In this document: in pieces, positions 16,786 through 25,556 of the stretch
Position numbering within the stretch: position 1 is the first letter of the stretch
Layout: every line of letters begins with the position of its first letter
Assembly: GCA_030066595.1 (NCBI GenBank)
Contig: JASJBI010000018.1
Span: 20,000-83,999, forward strand
Length of the DNA: 64,000 bases
Source: Alphaproteobacteria bacterium
GTDB lineage: Bacteria; Pseudomonadota; Alphaproteobacteria; JAJFFI01
Direction of reading: 5' to 3'
Translations under genes and position numbers: made by a program
Notes under the pieces: generated by a model
Databases searched by the model: none
Seen by the model: only the letters and a program-made list of their open reading frames with translations
Told to the model about the DNA's origin: nothing

Positions 16786-18402
16786 ATGACCGTTTTCCGT
16801 GTCGGCACCATGGCGCAAAGCGAATTCGCCCGCAACCGGATCCTGGATCTGCAGGCGCAGGTGTTCCAGCAGAACGCCCAGATCTCCAGCGGCAACCGGG
16901 CCCAACGCTACAGCGGGATCGCGACCGACTCCAAGCGGTTGGTCTCACTCGAAGCGTCGCTGGTGAAGATCAACAATTTCGTCGCAACCAACAACCGGGT
17001 GGACGACCGGCTGCAGGTGATGGAGGCCCAGTCCTCGTCGCTCTTCGACATCGCCAGCAGTTTCCGCGTCACCATGCTGCAGGCCTTGAGCGGCGGCAAC
17101 GAAGACGAGCTCGACCTGGTCAACCAGGCGCAGGGTCTGTTGGACCAGGTGGCCGGCATCCTCAATGTGCAGGATGACGGCCAGTACCTGTTCGGCGGCG
17201 GCCGCATGGACATCCCGCCGGTCGATCTCACCGATTCTTTGTTCACCGCGCCGCCCGCCGTCTATCCCAGCGTCCCCTCCGTGCTGCTGGACGCCGGCAC
17301 CAACGCCCAGTCGCTGGCCACCCAGGGCATGACGCTGGCCTTCGACGAGACCGTAGTGACCAGCGGCGACGGCTACCGGCTGAGCTACGATTTCACCGAC
17401 GCGGTGACCGCCAACCTGACGCTCACCAACACCGTCACCGGGACCAGCACCACCGTCAACATCGCCCCGCAGTTGAACGCGATCACCGGCGTGCCGGGCG
17501 CCAATCTGGCGCCGGGGCAGACGGCCGCCATCGCCTTTCCCGGGCTCGGCGCGACCGTGACGCTGGACAGCAATTTCGTCCGCAACGCCGACAACATCAC
17601 CACCGGCACGCTGGACGCGGCCGCGATCGGCTCCATCACCACCGCCAGTCTGACCGTCACCAACCGGACCAGCGCCGTGGGCCTGACCGCGATCCAGGCG
17701 CTGATGGCGCTCGATCCCACCGTCTATGACCCGGACACCGGCTTGATGACCATCCAGGTGGCCAATGACGGCACCACGGTCGAGTTCTCGGCAGCCGGCG
17801 TGGATCTGGGCGACGGCGTCGGCGTCGGCACCACGGACCGGGTCGGCACCGGCAGCGCCAATGTCGTGGTCGGCGGGCACCACTTGGCCACCATCGACTA
17901 CAACACCTTGGCCACCACCGGCGCCGGCGCGGGCAGCTTCACCATCGACGTGGGCAATCTTCTGTTTGGACAGAAGACGCCCGCCTACTACCAGGGCGAC
18001 AACCAGGAGCTCTCGGTCCGGGCCGACGAGAACACCCAGGTGAACTATGGCGTCAGAGCCGACGCCAAGGGCTTCGAGAACCTGGTCCGGGCGTTGCACC
18101 TGGTCGCCACCAACCCAAGCCTGGACATCCCGCGCCTGGAAGAGGCGCAGCGGCTTCTTACCGAGGCCATCGACGACATTCCGAACATCATTTCCCGGAT
18201 CGGGCTGGACCGCTCCAACCTGGAGAAGATCAACGTCAAGCACGAAGACACCATCCTGCTGACGGAAGAGACCGTCGGCGAGATCAAGTTCGTCGACGTC
18301 GCCGAGGCGTTGATCGGGCTGCAGGCCAACCAGACCGCGTTGGAGGCATCCTTCTCCGTGGTCGTGCGCATGGGCCAGCTCTCGATCCTCAACTTCCTCT
18401 AA
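16786..18402 (+). CDS. flgL: Hook-filament junction protein FlgL with large insert module
   Basis: 538 residues, well above the roughly 300 of E. coli FlgL. The flagellin-like ends are ILDLQAQVFQQNAQISSGNRAQRYSGIATDSKRLVSLEASLVKINNFVATNNRVDDRLQVMEAQ and ANQTALEASFSVVVRMGQLSILNFL. The extra length is a Thr/Ala/Gly-rich beta module at about residues 182-395 (from TLAFDETVVTSGDGYRLSYD to GSFTIDVGNLLFG). That module is clearly homologous to inserts in the flagellin and FliD of this locus. It is likely exposed on the surface of the junction. Confidence 0.92.
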   Translation: MTVFRVGTMAQSEFARNRILDLQAQVFQQNAQISSGNRAQRYSGIATDSKRLVSLEASLVKINNFVATNNRVDDRLQVMEAQSSSLFDIASSFRVTMLQALSGGNEDELDLVNQAQGLLDQVAGILNVQDDGQYLFGGGRMDIPPVDLTDSLFTAPPAVYPSVPSVLLDAGTNAQSLATQGMTLAFDETVVTSGDGYRLSYDFTDAVTANLTLTNTVTGTSTTVNIAPQLNAITGVPGANLAPGQTAAIAFPGLGATVTLDSNFVRNADNITTGTLDAAAIGSITTASLTVTNRTSAVGLTAIQALMALDPTVYDPDTGLMTIQVANDGTTVEFSAAGVDLGDGVGVGTTDRVGTGSANVVVGGHHLATIDYNTLATTGAGAGSFTIDVGNLLFGQKTPAYYQGDNQELSVRADENTQVNYGVRADAKGFENLVRALHLVATNPSLDIPRLEEAQRLLTEAIDDIPNIISRIGLDRSNLEKINVKHEDTILLTEETVGEIKFVDVAEALIGLQANQTALEASFSVVVRMGQLSILNFL

Positions 18403-18466
18403 CCCGCGCGGCCAGACCAAGCGGCGCAACCCTCCCCCATCTCTAGGTAGGCAAAGGATAACAACC

Positions 18467-19009
18467 ATGGACAACGGATCTTCACTCGCGGAGCTGACGG
18501 CGGATGTCGAACTCGAGGTCTCCTATCCCCTCGAGGAAGCCGGCCACGGCCAGATCGCCGACACCGACCAGCTGGTCATCGAGAATCGCTGGGGCCGGTT
18601 TGTGTTCGACCGCAAGAACGCGATCGCCACGCCCAAGGGGCTGCCGGGTTTCCCCGCTGCACGCGCCTTCGCCTTGGCCAACCTGCCGGACCCGCGGCTC
18701 GAGCAGTTCAAGCTGCTGCAGAACCTCGAAGACCCGGACCTCTCCTTCCTGGTGGCGCCGCTCAACATGGAGGCGAGCCTGCTGGCGCCGCAGGACATCG
18801 CGGATGCGCTCGAGGAGTTGGAGATCCGGAAAGACGACGCGGCTCTGTTGGCGATCGTGACGGTCCGCCGCGACCTCAACGACAGCGTGCTGGTGACCGC
18901 CAACATGCGCGCCCCGTTGGTCATCGACACGGCCGCCCGCGTCGGCATCCAGCACATCTTCACCAACGAAGACTACCCGATCCGCTTTCCGTTGAACCTC
19001 GCGGCCTAA
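18467..19009 (+). CDS. fliW: Flagellar assembly factor FliW
   Basis: 180 residues: IENRWGRFVFDRKNAIATPKGLPGFPAARAFALANLPDPRLEQFKLLQNLEDPDLSFLVAPLN is the FliW core, ending in LVIDTAARVGIQHIFTNEDYPIRFPLNLAA. FliW binds flagellin and relieves or tunes CsrA repression of flagellin mRNA. It has about 45 extra N-terminal residues compared with Bacillus FliW. I found no csrA in this window, so its partner must be elsewhere. The Shine-Dalgarno AAGGA precedes the ATG; the gene is last in the flgI operon. Confidence 0.9.
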   Translation: MDNGSSLAELTADVELEVSYPLEEAGHGQIADTDQLVIENRWGRFVFDRKNAIATPKGLPGFPAARAFALANLPDPRLEQFKLLQNLEDPDLSFLVAPLNMEASLLAPQDIADALEELEIRKDDAALLAIVTVRRDLNDSVLVTANMRAPLVIDTAARVGIQHIFTNEDYPIRFPLNLAA

Positions 19010-19028
19010 CCCGCGCGGCCGCGAGGGG

Positions 19029-19081
19029 CGCGAGCCCGGTCCGCGCCGGACGCCTACCCCGGCGCGGCGCCGCGGCTCGCG
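19029..19081. terminator. Large hairpin between convergent fliW and sulfotransferase genes
   Basis: Outer arms CGCGAGCC (19029-19036) and GGCTCGCG (19074-19081) enclose an inner stem CCGCGCC/GGCGCGG. There is no T-tract. The position between two converging operons suggests a bidirectional stop or mRNA end-protecting structure. Confidence 0.4.
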
Positions 19082-19155
19082 CACAACGGCGCGACCTCGG
19101 CAGCGCGGGCCTGCATCCTCAGTGATCTGCTCCCGAAAGGCGGGCGGCCGCGCCC

Positions 19156-21207
19156 TCAGCCCTCGACCACGAGCGGCTCGATCATTCCCGGATAGGTGCC
19201 GTGTTTCTTGAGGGTCTCAAGTCGCGACCGGAAGACCACTCGCAGGTACTTGTAGGACGTGTGGTGGGGCAGTTTCTCGGGCGGCAGGCCTGCGTTCTTG
19301 ATCAGCGTCCTCTCGCACGCCATGGGCTCATCCAGCATCGACTCGATCTGTTCTAGATCGGCCTGAAAGCCCGCCGCGTCCGGCTCCTGATAGCCGTAGA
19401 GCACGCGGAACGGGTAGTACAGCGTGCGCAGGATCTGCTGGTCCCGCGCGCCGAAGATCTCGCCGACCTCGCGCTCGATGACGCCGGTGTCGAAGGGATC
19501 GAGGCCAAAGGTCTTGCTGGTCGGATCCCCCCACCATTTGAGCCCCTGCATGGTCGGCTCCAGGAGGCGCGGGTGCCAGTCGATGCCAAGCCGCGCGGCC
19601 AGTGCGCGCATGCTCGCCTCGGGCCGGCGCTTGAGATCCTCGAGGCGTAGGCCGAAGGCGTCGCGGTTACCGAACGCCGCTTCGTCTACGTGAAACGGCA
19701 TGAATCCCATCCGCGTGGCAAAGCCGACATAGTTGCCTTGCTCTTGGACGTACTTCGTATTCCACGACTCGCAGCTTTGCACCGGTTCCCGGACCATCAT
19801 CAGAACCTGCGTTTCGGGAAACTGCCTGAGATAGTTTTCGAGCTCATAAGGGGTCGGGTTGTGGATGTGGTAGAAGAGAAGCTCTTGCTCGTCCGACCTG
19901 CCCCGGGCGCGTTCGAAGGCGCGGTGAGCCATCAAGAAGAAATCGCCTTGGCTCACGCTAGACCGGCCGGCGAGCTGCTCGCGCATCTGCGCCCGGAAGG
20001 CAGACCGGTCGATTGCGAGCCATTGCTTTCCGTCGTCGCCCATATGGGTGAAGCCCTCCTGGAGGCCGACTCCGTTCTCCGCGGACGTCGGGTTGCCCGG
20101 AACGGGCCGCGGATCCCGGGCATCGAACAAGACCGGATAGGCGTCCATGAACTGGCCGATCATCGTCTCCGGGTCGGCGTTTCGGATCCGCTCCCATGTG
20201 CCGGGTCCGAAGAAGCCCTTGAAGTAGACCCCGGGCAGCGTCGTCACCTGGGGGTGGTCGTCGAGGAGGGCATGGACAAGACCGCTGCCGCTGCGGCCGA
20301 AGTTGAGCAGGATGCACATGCGCGCAGGCGCCCTCTCGGCCGAAGGGCCGCGCCGGCCCGAGATGGTGTGGGACAAGGCTATCGCTTGCTCCTCGGCGCG
20401 CGGCAGCGCGGCCCGCGCCCGATCGAGAGCCTCGGTCGACTGAATGTCATGCATCTTTTCCACGAACGCTTCGACGAACGCCGGCATCGGCGAGGCGGGC
20501 ATGGTCTCGCGCAATTGGGCCAAGGTTGACGTCCAAACCTCGTCCACGCCGGCCTCCGCTGAAAGGGCGAGAACGGCCGCGGCGACATTCATCGCTCCGT
20601 GCAGATGCTGGGCGTCCGGCTTGAGCCGCGCCGCCTCGGCATAGCGGAGCAGCGCCTCCCGCGCCTGCCCCAAGCCGAGATGGGCCCCGCCAAGCGTCGC
20701 AAGAGCCTCCGCACGGTCGCAGGGGTAGTCCAGCGCCTTGACCGTGATCTCTATCGCTTCTTTGAACGACCACTCGCCGGTTCGCGCAACGCCGAGCGCC
20801 ATCCAGCCGTTGGGGAAGTGAGGGTCGAGCGCCACCACTCTGGTAAAGCTCTCCGCAGCCTCGGCATGCCGGTGGACCTTCTCCAGGGTCACTCCCAGAT
20901 TGAAGTGCACCTGGGCCACCTGACCGTTGGCGGCGACCGATCTCCGGTAGAAATCGATAGCCGCAGGATAGTTGCACTGGAGAAAGGCGACGTTGCCCTG
21001 GATCGCCAGGGCCTCGGGATGGCCGGGCACGCGCTTGAGAACCTCGCTGGCCATGTGCATGGCTTGGACGAGCGCGCCCTCTTGAAGCTTTCGACCGGCC
21101 AGGGCCAAGGCCTCGGCAATGATCGCGCGCTTTTCGGGCTCCAGATGGGCCGTGCTGCTCCCACCGGGACCGGATCCGTCCGGCGCAAATGTTCTGCGTG
21201 TGCCCAT
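19156..21207 (-). CDS. TPR-sulfotransferase-like protein 2 (flagellin-adjacent cassette)
   Basis: 683 residues. TPR repeats span about 25-210 (NVAFLQCNYPAAIDFYRRSVAANGQVAQVHFNLGVTLEKVHRHAEAAESF...). The C-terminal sulfotransferase-type domain (about 297-683) has the PAPS 5'-phosphosulfate loop FGRSGSGLVHALLDDHPQ (303-320) and a 3'-phosphate motif LMMVREPVQSCESW. The family moves sulfate from PAPS to a sugar or protein acceptor. The neighbour at 21263 is a close paralogue with a matching C-terminus (KHGTYPGMIEPL versus KHGTCPGMIEPL). AAGGA precedes the ATG. The acceptor is unknown; modification of flagellin or a flagellin glycan is inferred from location. Confidence 0.8.
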   Translation of the reverse strand: MGTRRTFAPDGSGPGGSSTAHLEPEKRAIIAEALALAGRKLQEGALVQAMHMASEVLKRVPGHPEALAIQGNVAFLQCNYPAAIDFYRRSVAANGQVAQVHFNLGVTLEKVHRHAEAAESFTRVVALDPHFPNGWMALGVARTGEWSFKEAIEITVKALDYPCDRAEALATLGGAHLGLGQAREALLRYAEAARLKPDAQHLHGAMNVAAAVLALSAEAGVDEVWTSTLAQLRETMPASPMPAFVEAFVEKMHDIQSTEALDRARAALPRAEEQAIALSHTISGRRGPSAERAPARMCILLNFGRSGSGLVHALLDDHPQVTTLPGVYFKGFFGPGTWERIRNADPETMIGQFMDAYPVLFDARDPRPVPGNPTSAENGVGLQEGFTHMGDDGKQWLAIDRSAFRAQMREQLAGRSSVSQGDFFLMAHRAFERARGRSDEQELLFYHIHNPTPYELENYLRQFPETQVLMMVREPVQSCESWNTKYVQEQGNYVGFATRMGFMPFHVDEAAFGNRDAFGLRLEDLKRRPEASMRALAARLGIDWHPRLLEPTMQGLKWWGDPTSKTFGLDPFDTGVIEREVGEIFGARDQQILRTLYYPFRVLYGYQEPDAAGFQADLEQIESMLDEPMACERTLIKNAGLPPEKLPHHTSYKYLRVVFRSRLETLKKHGTYPGMIEPLVVEG

Positions 21208-21262
21208 GCGATCCTTTAAACGGCGAGCTTGTCCTAAGGTTCGTCCTGCTCGTTCCTGGAAA

Positions 21263-23389
21263 TCAGTCCGCGATTTCGAGCGGCTCGATCATCCCCGGAC
21301 AGGTGCCGTGCTTTGCCAACGCCTCCAGCCGCAGGCGCAGCGCAAGGCGGATGTATCTAAACGAGACACTTTGCGTCAGCCGGGTGACGGGAATGCCGAG
21401 CGTGTCGGCGAAGGCGTGCTCGCAGTCCAGCGGATTCTCCAGCAGCTCCGGCGCCTCGGCCAGCAGCGCTCGAAAGGCGTCGGGATTGTCCTGTTCCCAG
21501 CCATAGAGCACGCGGAAGGGATAGTAGAGGGCGCGCAGCACCCGCTGGTCTCTTTCCCTGAAGATCTCGCCCACCTCGCGGGTAAGAACGGCGGGATCGA
21601 AGGGATCGGCCCCGAATGTCTTGCTGCCAGGATTTCCCCACCAGGCGAGCCCCTGCATCGTCGGGGTCAACAGCGACGGGTTCCAGCCGATGCCGAGCCA
21701 GTGGGCCAGCGCGCGCATGGATGCCTCTGGCCTCAACTTCAAGTCGTCGAGCCGCAGACCGCGCGCGTCCCGTCCCCGAAACTCCGGCCGGGAAATCTGA
21801 AAGGGCATGTGCGCTAGCTTGATTCCGAGACCGAGATAGTCGGAATCCTGCAGGACCTCGCCGCTGATCCAGGACTCGCAGCTGCGCAGCGGTTCGCGCA
21901 CCATCATCAGGAGTTGCGAGTCCGGGAAATGGCGGAAAAAATTCAGGACCTCATGGGGGAGCGGATTGTGGATATGGTAGAAGACCAGCTCCTCGTCGCC
22001 GGGCTTTCCCTGCGCACGCTCGAAGGCGCGGTGGAGCATCAGGAAGAAATCGCCTTGGGTGAGGCGCTCGCGCCCGGCGAGCAGCGCCTTCATGTGCGCC
22101 CTGAACGCGGACTTGTCGACCGTCAGGACCTGGTCCCGGTTCGGTCCCATGTTGACGAAGCCCTCCTGCGCGCCCATCGAGACGTGACCCTTGGAGGGAT
22201 TGCCGGGCACTGATTTCGGATGGCGGGCGTCGAAGAAGACCTCGTAGACGTCCATGAACCGGCTGATCATCTCGTCCGCATCGGAATGGCGAATGCCCTC
22301 CCACACGCCAGGACCGAAGAAACCCTTGAAATAAACCCCGGGCAGGGTCGTGACCTGGGGGTGGCCATCCACCAGCGCGTGGAGAAGTCCCGTGGCACTG
22401 CGGCCGAAGAAGTAAAGGGCGCAGACACGGCGGGGCAGCTCCGCGCCACCGGAAGCGGGTTTGGCAATCTCCGGCGCGGCCAGCGCGACCGTTTCCTGAT
22501 CGACGGGCGGCAAGAGGGCCTGCGCGCGTGCGAGCGCGTCGGATGCCGGATCGACCTTGAGGGTCTCGAGGGCATAGTCAACGAGGTCGGGCCCGGGTGA
22601 AGCCGGGTTGACCTCCCGCAGTACCTGCTTGGCCGTCGGCCAGGCAGCGCGCATGTCCGGATCGTCGGCGAGGGCAAGCACGCCGGCGGCCGGGAGGAGA
22701 CCGTCGTACAGCGCGCGCGGATCGGCCTTGAGGCGGAGGGACTTGGCAAAACACCCGATGGCCGCCTCTGCGTCGCCGAGCCCCAAATGGGCGATACCCA
22801 AATTCGTGCAGGCCGGTGCCTTGGGCCCCGGCAGGGACAGCGCCTTGTTAAGGGCCCGCTTGGCCTCGTCGAACCGCCAGAGCGCGACATAGGCTCCGCC
22901 CAGCGCGTTATGGGCCTGCGCCAGACCGGGCTCAAGCTTGATCGCCCGCCGCAGGGGCTCGATCGCCTCGGTGTAGCGGCCCGCCTTGACCAGGACCGCG
23001 CCGAGGTTGAATAGGACAAAGGGCGCGCGGCCCTCGATCGCGAGGGACTGTCGGAACAGCGCGATCGCCGTCTCGTAGTTGCCGTGGATATAGGCGAGGT
23101 TGCCCTTTAGCGCGATCGCTTCCGCATGATCGGGGGCCAGGCGCAGGACCTGCTCGATTAGCTCGAGCCCGCTGCGGAATGCGCCCGACTGGATGTCCTG
23201 CGTGGCCCGCTGGATCGCCTGGACGATGAAGTCTTGCTTGTCGGAGTCGCGAGGGGCAGCGGCCTTTCCGGGCGAGGCACCGGCCCCGCCTTTGCGGGCC
23301 TGCCGCGCCTGCTGGCGCCGCTGCTGGCGCGTCAGGGGTGCTGCGCCTCCGGAGCTGCCATCCGGGGCGAGGGCCTTGCCGCGGGCCAT
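21263..23389 (-). CDS. TPR-sulfotransferase-like protein 1
   Basis: 708 residues. A basic, Gln/Arg-rich N-terminus (RQQRRQQARQARK, about 21-33) is followed by TPR repeats (about 50-230). The sulfotransferase-like domain has FGRSATGLLHALVDGHPQ (328-345) and LMMVREPLRSCESW. The ATG at 23389 lies two bases after the stop of the upstream gene, so the two are co-translated; longer in-frame starts would overlap that gene. It shares blocks such as VTTLPGVYFKGFFGPG and GDFFLM-HRAFERA with the downstream copy, a tandem duplication that has since diverged. The TPRs may select the protein substrate, as in O-GlcNAc transferases (inference). Confidence 0.8.
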   Translation of the reverse strand: MARGKALAPDGSSGGAAPLTRQQRRQQARQARKGGAGASPGKAAAPRDSDKQDFIVQAIQRATQDIQSGAFRSGLELIEQVLRLAPDHAEAIALKGNLAYIHGNYETAIALFRQSLAIEGRAPFVLFNLGAVLVKAGRYTEAIEPLRRAIKLEPGLAQAHNALGGAYVALWRFDEAKRALNKALSLPGPKAPACTNLGIAHLGLGDAEAAIGCFAKSLRLKADPRALYDGLLPAAGVLALADDPDMRAAWPTAKQVLREVNPASPGPDLVDYALETLKVDPASDALARAQALLPPVDQETVALAAPEIAKPASGGAELPRRVCALYFFGRSATGLLHALVDGHPQVTTLPGVYFKGFFGPGVWEGIRHSDADEMISRFMDVYEVFFDARHPKSVPGNPSKGHVSMGAQEGFVNMGPNRDQVLTVDKSAFRAHMKALLAGRERLTQGDFFLMLHRAFERAQGKPGDEELVFYHIHNPLPHEVLNFFRHFPDSQLLMMVREPLRSCESWISGEVLQDSDYLGLGIKLAHMPFQISRPEFRGRDARGLRLDDLKLRPEASMRALAHWLGIGWNPSLLTPTMQGLAWWGNPGSKTFGADPFDPAVLTREVGEIFRERDQRVLRALYYPFRVLYGWEQDNPDAFRALLAEAPELLENPLDCEHAFADTLGIPVTRLTQSVSFRYIRLALRLRLEALAKHGTCPGMIEPLEIAD

Positions 23390-23391
23390 GC

Positions 23392-25110
23392 TCACGCGGC
23401 CGCTTGCTGATGTGCCTCGACGGCGAGGTCCGCTGCGACCCGGCGCAAGACAGCGCTCCAGTCGGGCGTCCCCACCTCTCGGCGGTAGACGCGAGCGCGC
23501 GGGAACCAAAGGCAGCGGCCGGTGCCGAAGGTTCCGAAGCCTGGGGCCGTATCCAGGAACCAGAGTGGCGCGCCGACCGCGCCGGCCAGGGTCAAGATCT
23601 CGTTGTTCGGCGCAATCACCAGGTCCAGGACCGAGAGCAGCGCCGCCAGACCATCGAGATCCCGGCTCACGTCCAGGCCCTCGATTTCGTGAACCGGCGT
23701 GCCGGTCAGTCCGGCTGACTCGGCGAGTTCGCCGCTGGCGTCGTCATACTGCAGGTTGACGAAATGGACGTCCGTCGTGGCCAGAACAGCGCCCCAGTCC
23801 GTGAGCGGCATGAAGGCCCGGCGAACCTCCGTACCCGTTTTCCCGCGCCAGCTTATGCCGACCTTGAGGCCCGGTCCCAGGGCCGCGACGCAGTTGGCGA
23901 GCGCCGACCTGCGGGCGGCATCGACCCGCAGATAGCCGGCGTGACTGGGGAAGTCCTCCACGTTTCTGCGGAGCTGCCGCATCAGGCTGCCGGAGAGGAT
24001 CTGGAAGTCGATACCCGGCAAGTCTGGGACTTCGTCATCATGGGCGACGCCGCAGATCTCCGCACGGGGGAATGACTGCTGGAACAGGCGGCCGAGCTCG
24101 TGCGCACAGCAAATGACGCAGCGATCCGCCTGGCGCAGCACGTCCGAAAAGCAGGAGGCGAACAGGATCTGGTCGCGGAGATCTCCTTCCGGGCGGATCA
24201 GGATGGATCGGCCGGCCAGGCTCTCGCCCCGCCAGACCGGCCAGCGCCCCTCACCCTCAGGCTTTTGACGATGCTCATAGGCATCCCAGCCGTCCGTGAG
24301 TTGGCCCAGCGAGAGCAATGGCTCGGCGAGATGAAACCGGGTGTCGGCCGTCCCTGGGTCCAGGCTGGCTGCGGTCCCCAGGCTTTCCAGCGCCTCCTCG
24401 AACCGGCCCTGGGCCGTCAGCACCCGTCCCAGGGTGTCGTGTATGGCGGGGTTCTCCGGCTGCAGCGCGATCGCCCGCCGACAGGACCGGTCCGCCTCCC
24501 GAAAGTGCTCCAGCTCGAACTGGACGAAGCCCAGTTTCGCGTGCGCCTCGGCATAGCGCGGCGAGATCCGGACGGCGCGCCGCAGCACCGCCTCGGCTTC
24601 GGCGAAGGCGCACGAATTCGACAAGACCACGCCCACCCCGTAAAGGGCCAGGGCATTGCTGGGATCGATCTCCAGCGCCCGCATCAAGGGGGTCCGTGCC
24701 TCGCCGTGGCGGCCTTGGTCGACCAACGCCAGACCGAGATTTGCCTGGGCGCCCGCGAGCTGCGGGTTGAGTTCCGCCGCACGGCGGAAGTGGCCAATGG
24801 CGCTCTCCATATCGCCGCGTCCGCGCGCCGCCACGCCCATTAGGTTGTACGCATCGGGGTATTCCGGCGCGTGCCGCAGCACCTGGCCTATGAGCTGGGT
24901 CGCCTGTTCGAACCGGCGCGCGCCCAAGAGCTCTGCCGCGGTCGCCATGCTTCGGTCGATGACGGTCGCCTGCACCGGATGCACCCTGTCCGCGTCGGCG
25001 GGGTCGGACCGGCGGTCTTGCCAGCGGCGGCGCATCGCGCCGCGCTTCTTGCGCGCCGGGGCCAACGCCGGATGGGCATGGGCGAACTGGGAGAGATTGC
25101 CGTAGGGCAT
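23392..25110 (-). CDS. TPR protein with GT9-like glycosyltransferase domain
   Basis: 572 residues from the ATG at 25110, which has CCAGGA 5-7 bases upstream; an in-frame TTG at 25143 has no ribosome site. TPR repeats run from about residue 40 to 270 (RFEQATQLIGQVLRHAPEYPDAYNLMGVAARGRGDMESAIGHFRRAAELNPQ...). The C-terminal half has the Rossmann-like pattern of TPR-linked GT9-type enzymes: ILIRPEGDLRDQILFASCFSDVLRQADRCVICC, VGISWRGKTGTEVRRAFMPLTDW and DLVIAPNNEILTLAGAVGAPLWFLD. It is the first gene of the cassette and diverges from flagellin. TPR glycosyltransferases next to flagellin genes often glycosylate flagellin; here that is an inference. Confidence 0.75.
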   Translation of the reverse strand: MPYGNLSQFAHAHPALAPARKKRGAMRRRWQDRRSDPADADRVHPVQATVIDRSMATAAELLGARRFEQATQLIGQVLRHAPEYPDAYNLMGVAARGRGDMESAIGHFRRAAELNPQLAGAQANLGLALVDQGRHGEARTPLMRALEIDPSNALALYGVGVVLSNSCAFAEAEAVLRRAVRISPRYAEAHAKLGFVQFELEHFREADRSCRRAIALQPENPAIHDTLGRVLTAQGRFEEALESLGTAASLDPGTADTRFHLAEPLLSLGQLTDGWDAYEHRQKPEGEGRWPVWRGESLAGRSILIRPEGDLRDQILFASCFSDVLRQADRCVICCAHELGRLFQQSFPRAEICGVAHDDEVPDLPGIDFQILSGSLMRQLRRNVEDFPSHAGYLRVDAARRSALANCVAALGPGLKVGISWRGKTGTEVRRAFMPLTDWGAVLATTDVHFVNLQYDDASGELAESAGLTGTPVHEIEGLDVSRDLDGLAALLSVLDLVIAPNNEILTLAGAVGAPLWFLDTAPGFGTFGTGRCLWFPRARVYRREVGTPDWSAVLRRVAADLAVEAHQQAAA

Positions 25111-25331
25111 CGCGGTCCTGGGGCGGAAATTCGGAGCATCCAAACTAGGGGACGCCGCTGAAGCCTTGGTTAACGCCGGTTAGGCATGCGATCGGGAAGC
25201 TGGGACGGACGGGAGCTGCGCGGCCCACATCCCCAGCCATCGCCCTGCCCCGCAATGGCGGGTATTCCGGGGCAGCGGCCAGCCCGGGGGCGACGACGGA
25301 TCGAGGTACCGCGCAGCGGCAGGAAACGCCG

Positions 25332-25344
25332 GGCAGGATCTGCC
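25332..25344. promoter_or_regulatory. FlbD/ftr-like palindrome 1 upstream of flagellin
   Basis: GGCAGGATCTGCC, flanked by CCG and CG. It lies about 108 bp upstream of the sigma-54 promoter, the same distance as the distal site of flgI. Confidence 0.6.
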
Positions 25345-25363
25345 CGACCGGACGATTCTGCCC

Positions 25364-25376
25364 GGCAGAATTTGCC
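25364..25376. promoter_or_regulatory. FlbD/ftr-like palindrome 2 upstream of flagellin
   Basis: GGCAGAATTTGCC, 32 bp from copy 1 and preceded by a half site ATTCTGCC (25355-25362). GGCAGAATTTGCCCAGCA here is repeated exactly before fliF (from 37284). Confidence 0.65.
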
Positions 25377-25439
25377 CAGCAGCGAGTCAATCCCCGCGTC
25401 GGCGCGGGGCAACCCATTGATTCCCCGAAATTCCGCTCT

Positions 25440-25455
25440 TGGCACTCCGTTTGCT
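25440..25455 (+). promoter_or_regulatory. Sigma-54 promoter for flagellin
   Basis: TGGCACTCCGTTTGCT has an intact -24 TGGCAC and -12 TTGC at the correct spacing, the best match in the window. A start near 25465 gives a leader of about 92 bases, long enough for post-transcriptional control such as CsrA/FliW. Confidence 0.85.
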
Positions 25456-25556
25456 TGCCAGTAGCTGCACCCCGGAGTCTATTTGCGGGATGTGTGGAAC
25501 AGGTAGTTCCTCTCGGCCCCTGGCCGAATTCGTCAATCCAAGTAGGAGACTTGAAA

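Larger units (their letters stand above)
25111..25556. other. Divergent control region between the TPR-glycosyltransferase and flagellin
   Basis: 446 bp, non-coding. From left to right: an 8-bp-stem hairpin (25245-25275, CTGCCCCG/CGGGGCAG), two FlbD-type palindromes (25332-25344 and 25364-25376), a 7-bp perfect hairpin with a TCGG loop (25392-25409), the sigma-54 promoter (25440-25455) and the flagellin Shine-Dalgarno AGGAG. No clear promoter for the minus-strand cassette was found. Confidence 0.75.

Noticed and set aside
14977..16905. A 642-codon minus-strand frame over flgK
   Set aside because: Antisense to flgK, low-complexity and with no recognisable domain.
18403..19155. A csrA gene next to fliW
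   Set aside because: No CsrA-like sequence was found beside fliW or elsewhere in the window, so the CsrA partner must be encoded outside it, if present.
25170..25183. A TTAA-TTAG pair upstream of the TPR-glycosyltransferase as a CtrA box
   Set aside because: The spacing is six bases, not seven, and the second half has a mismatch.
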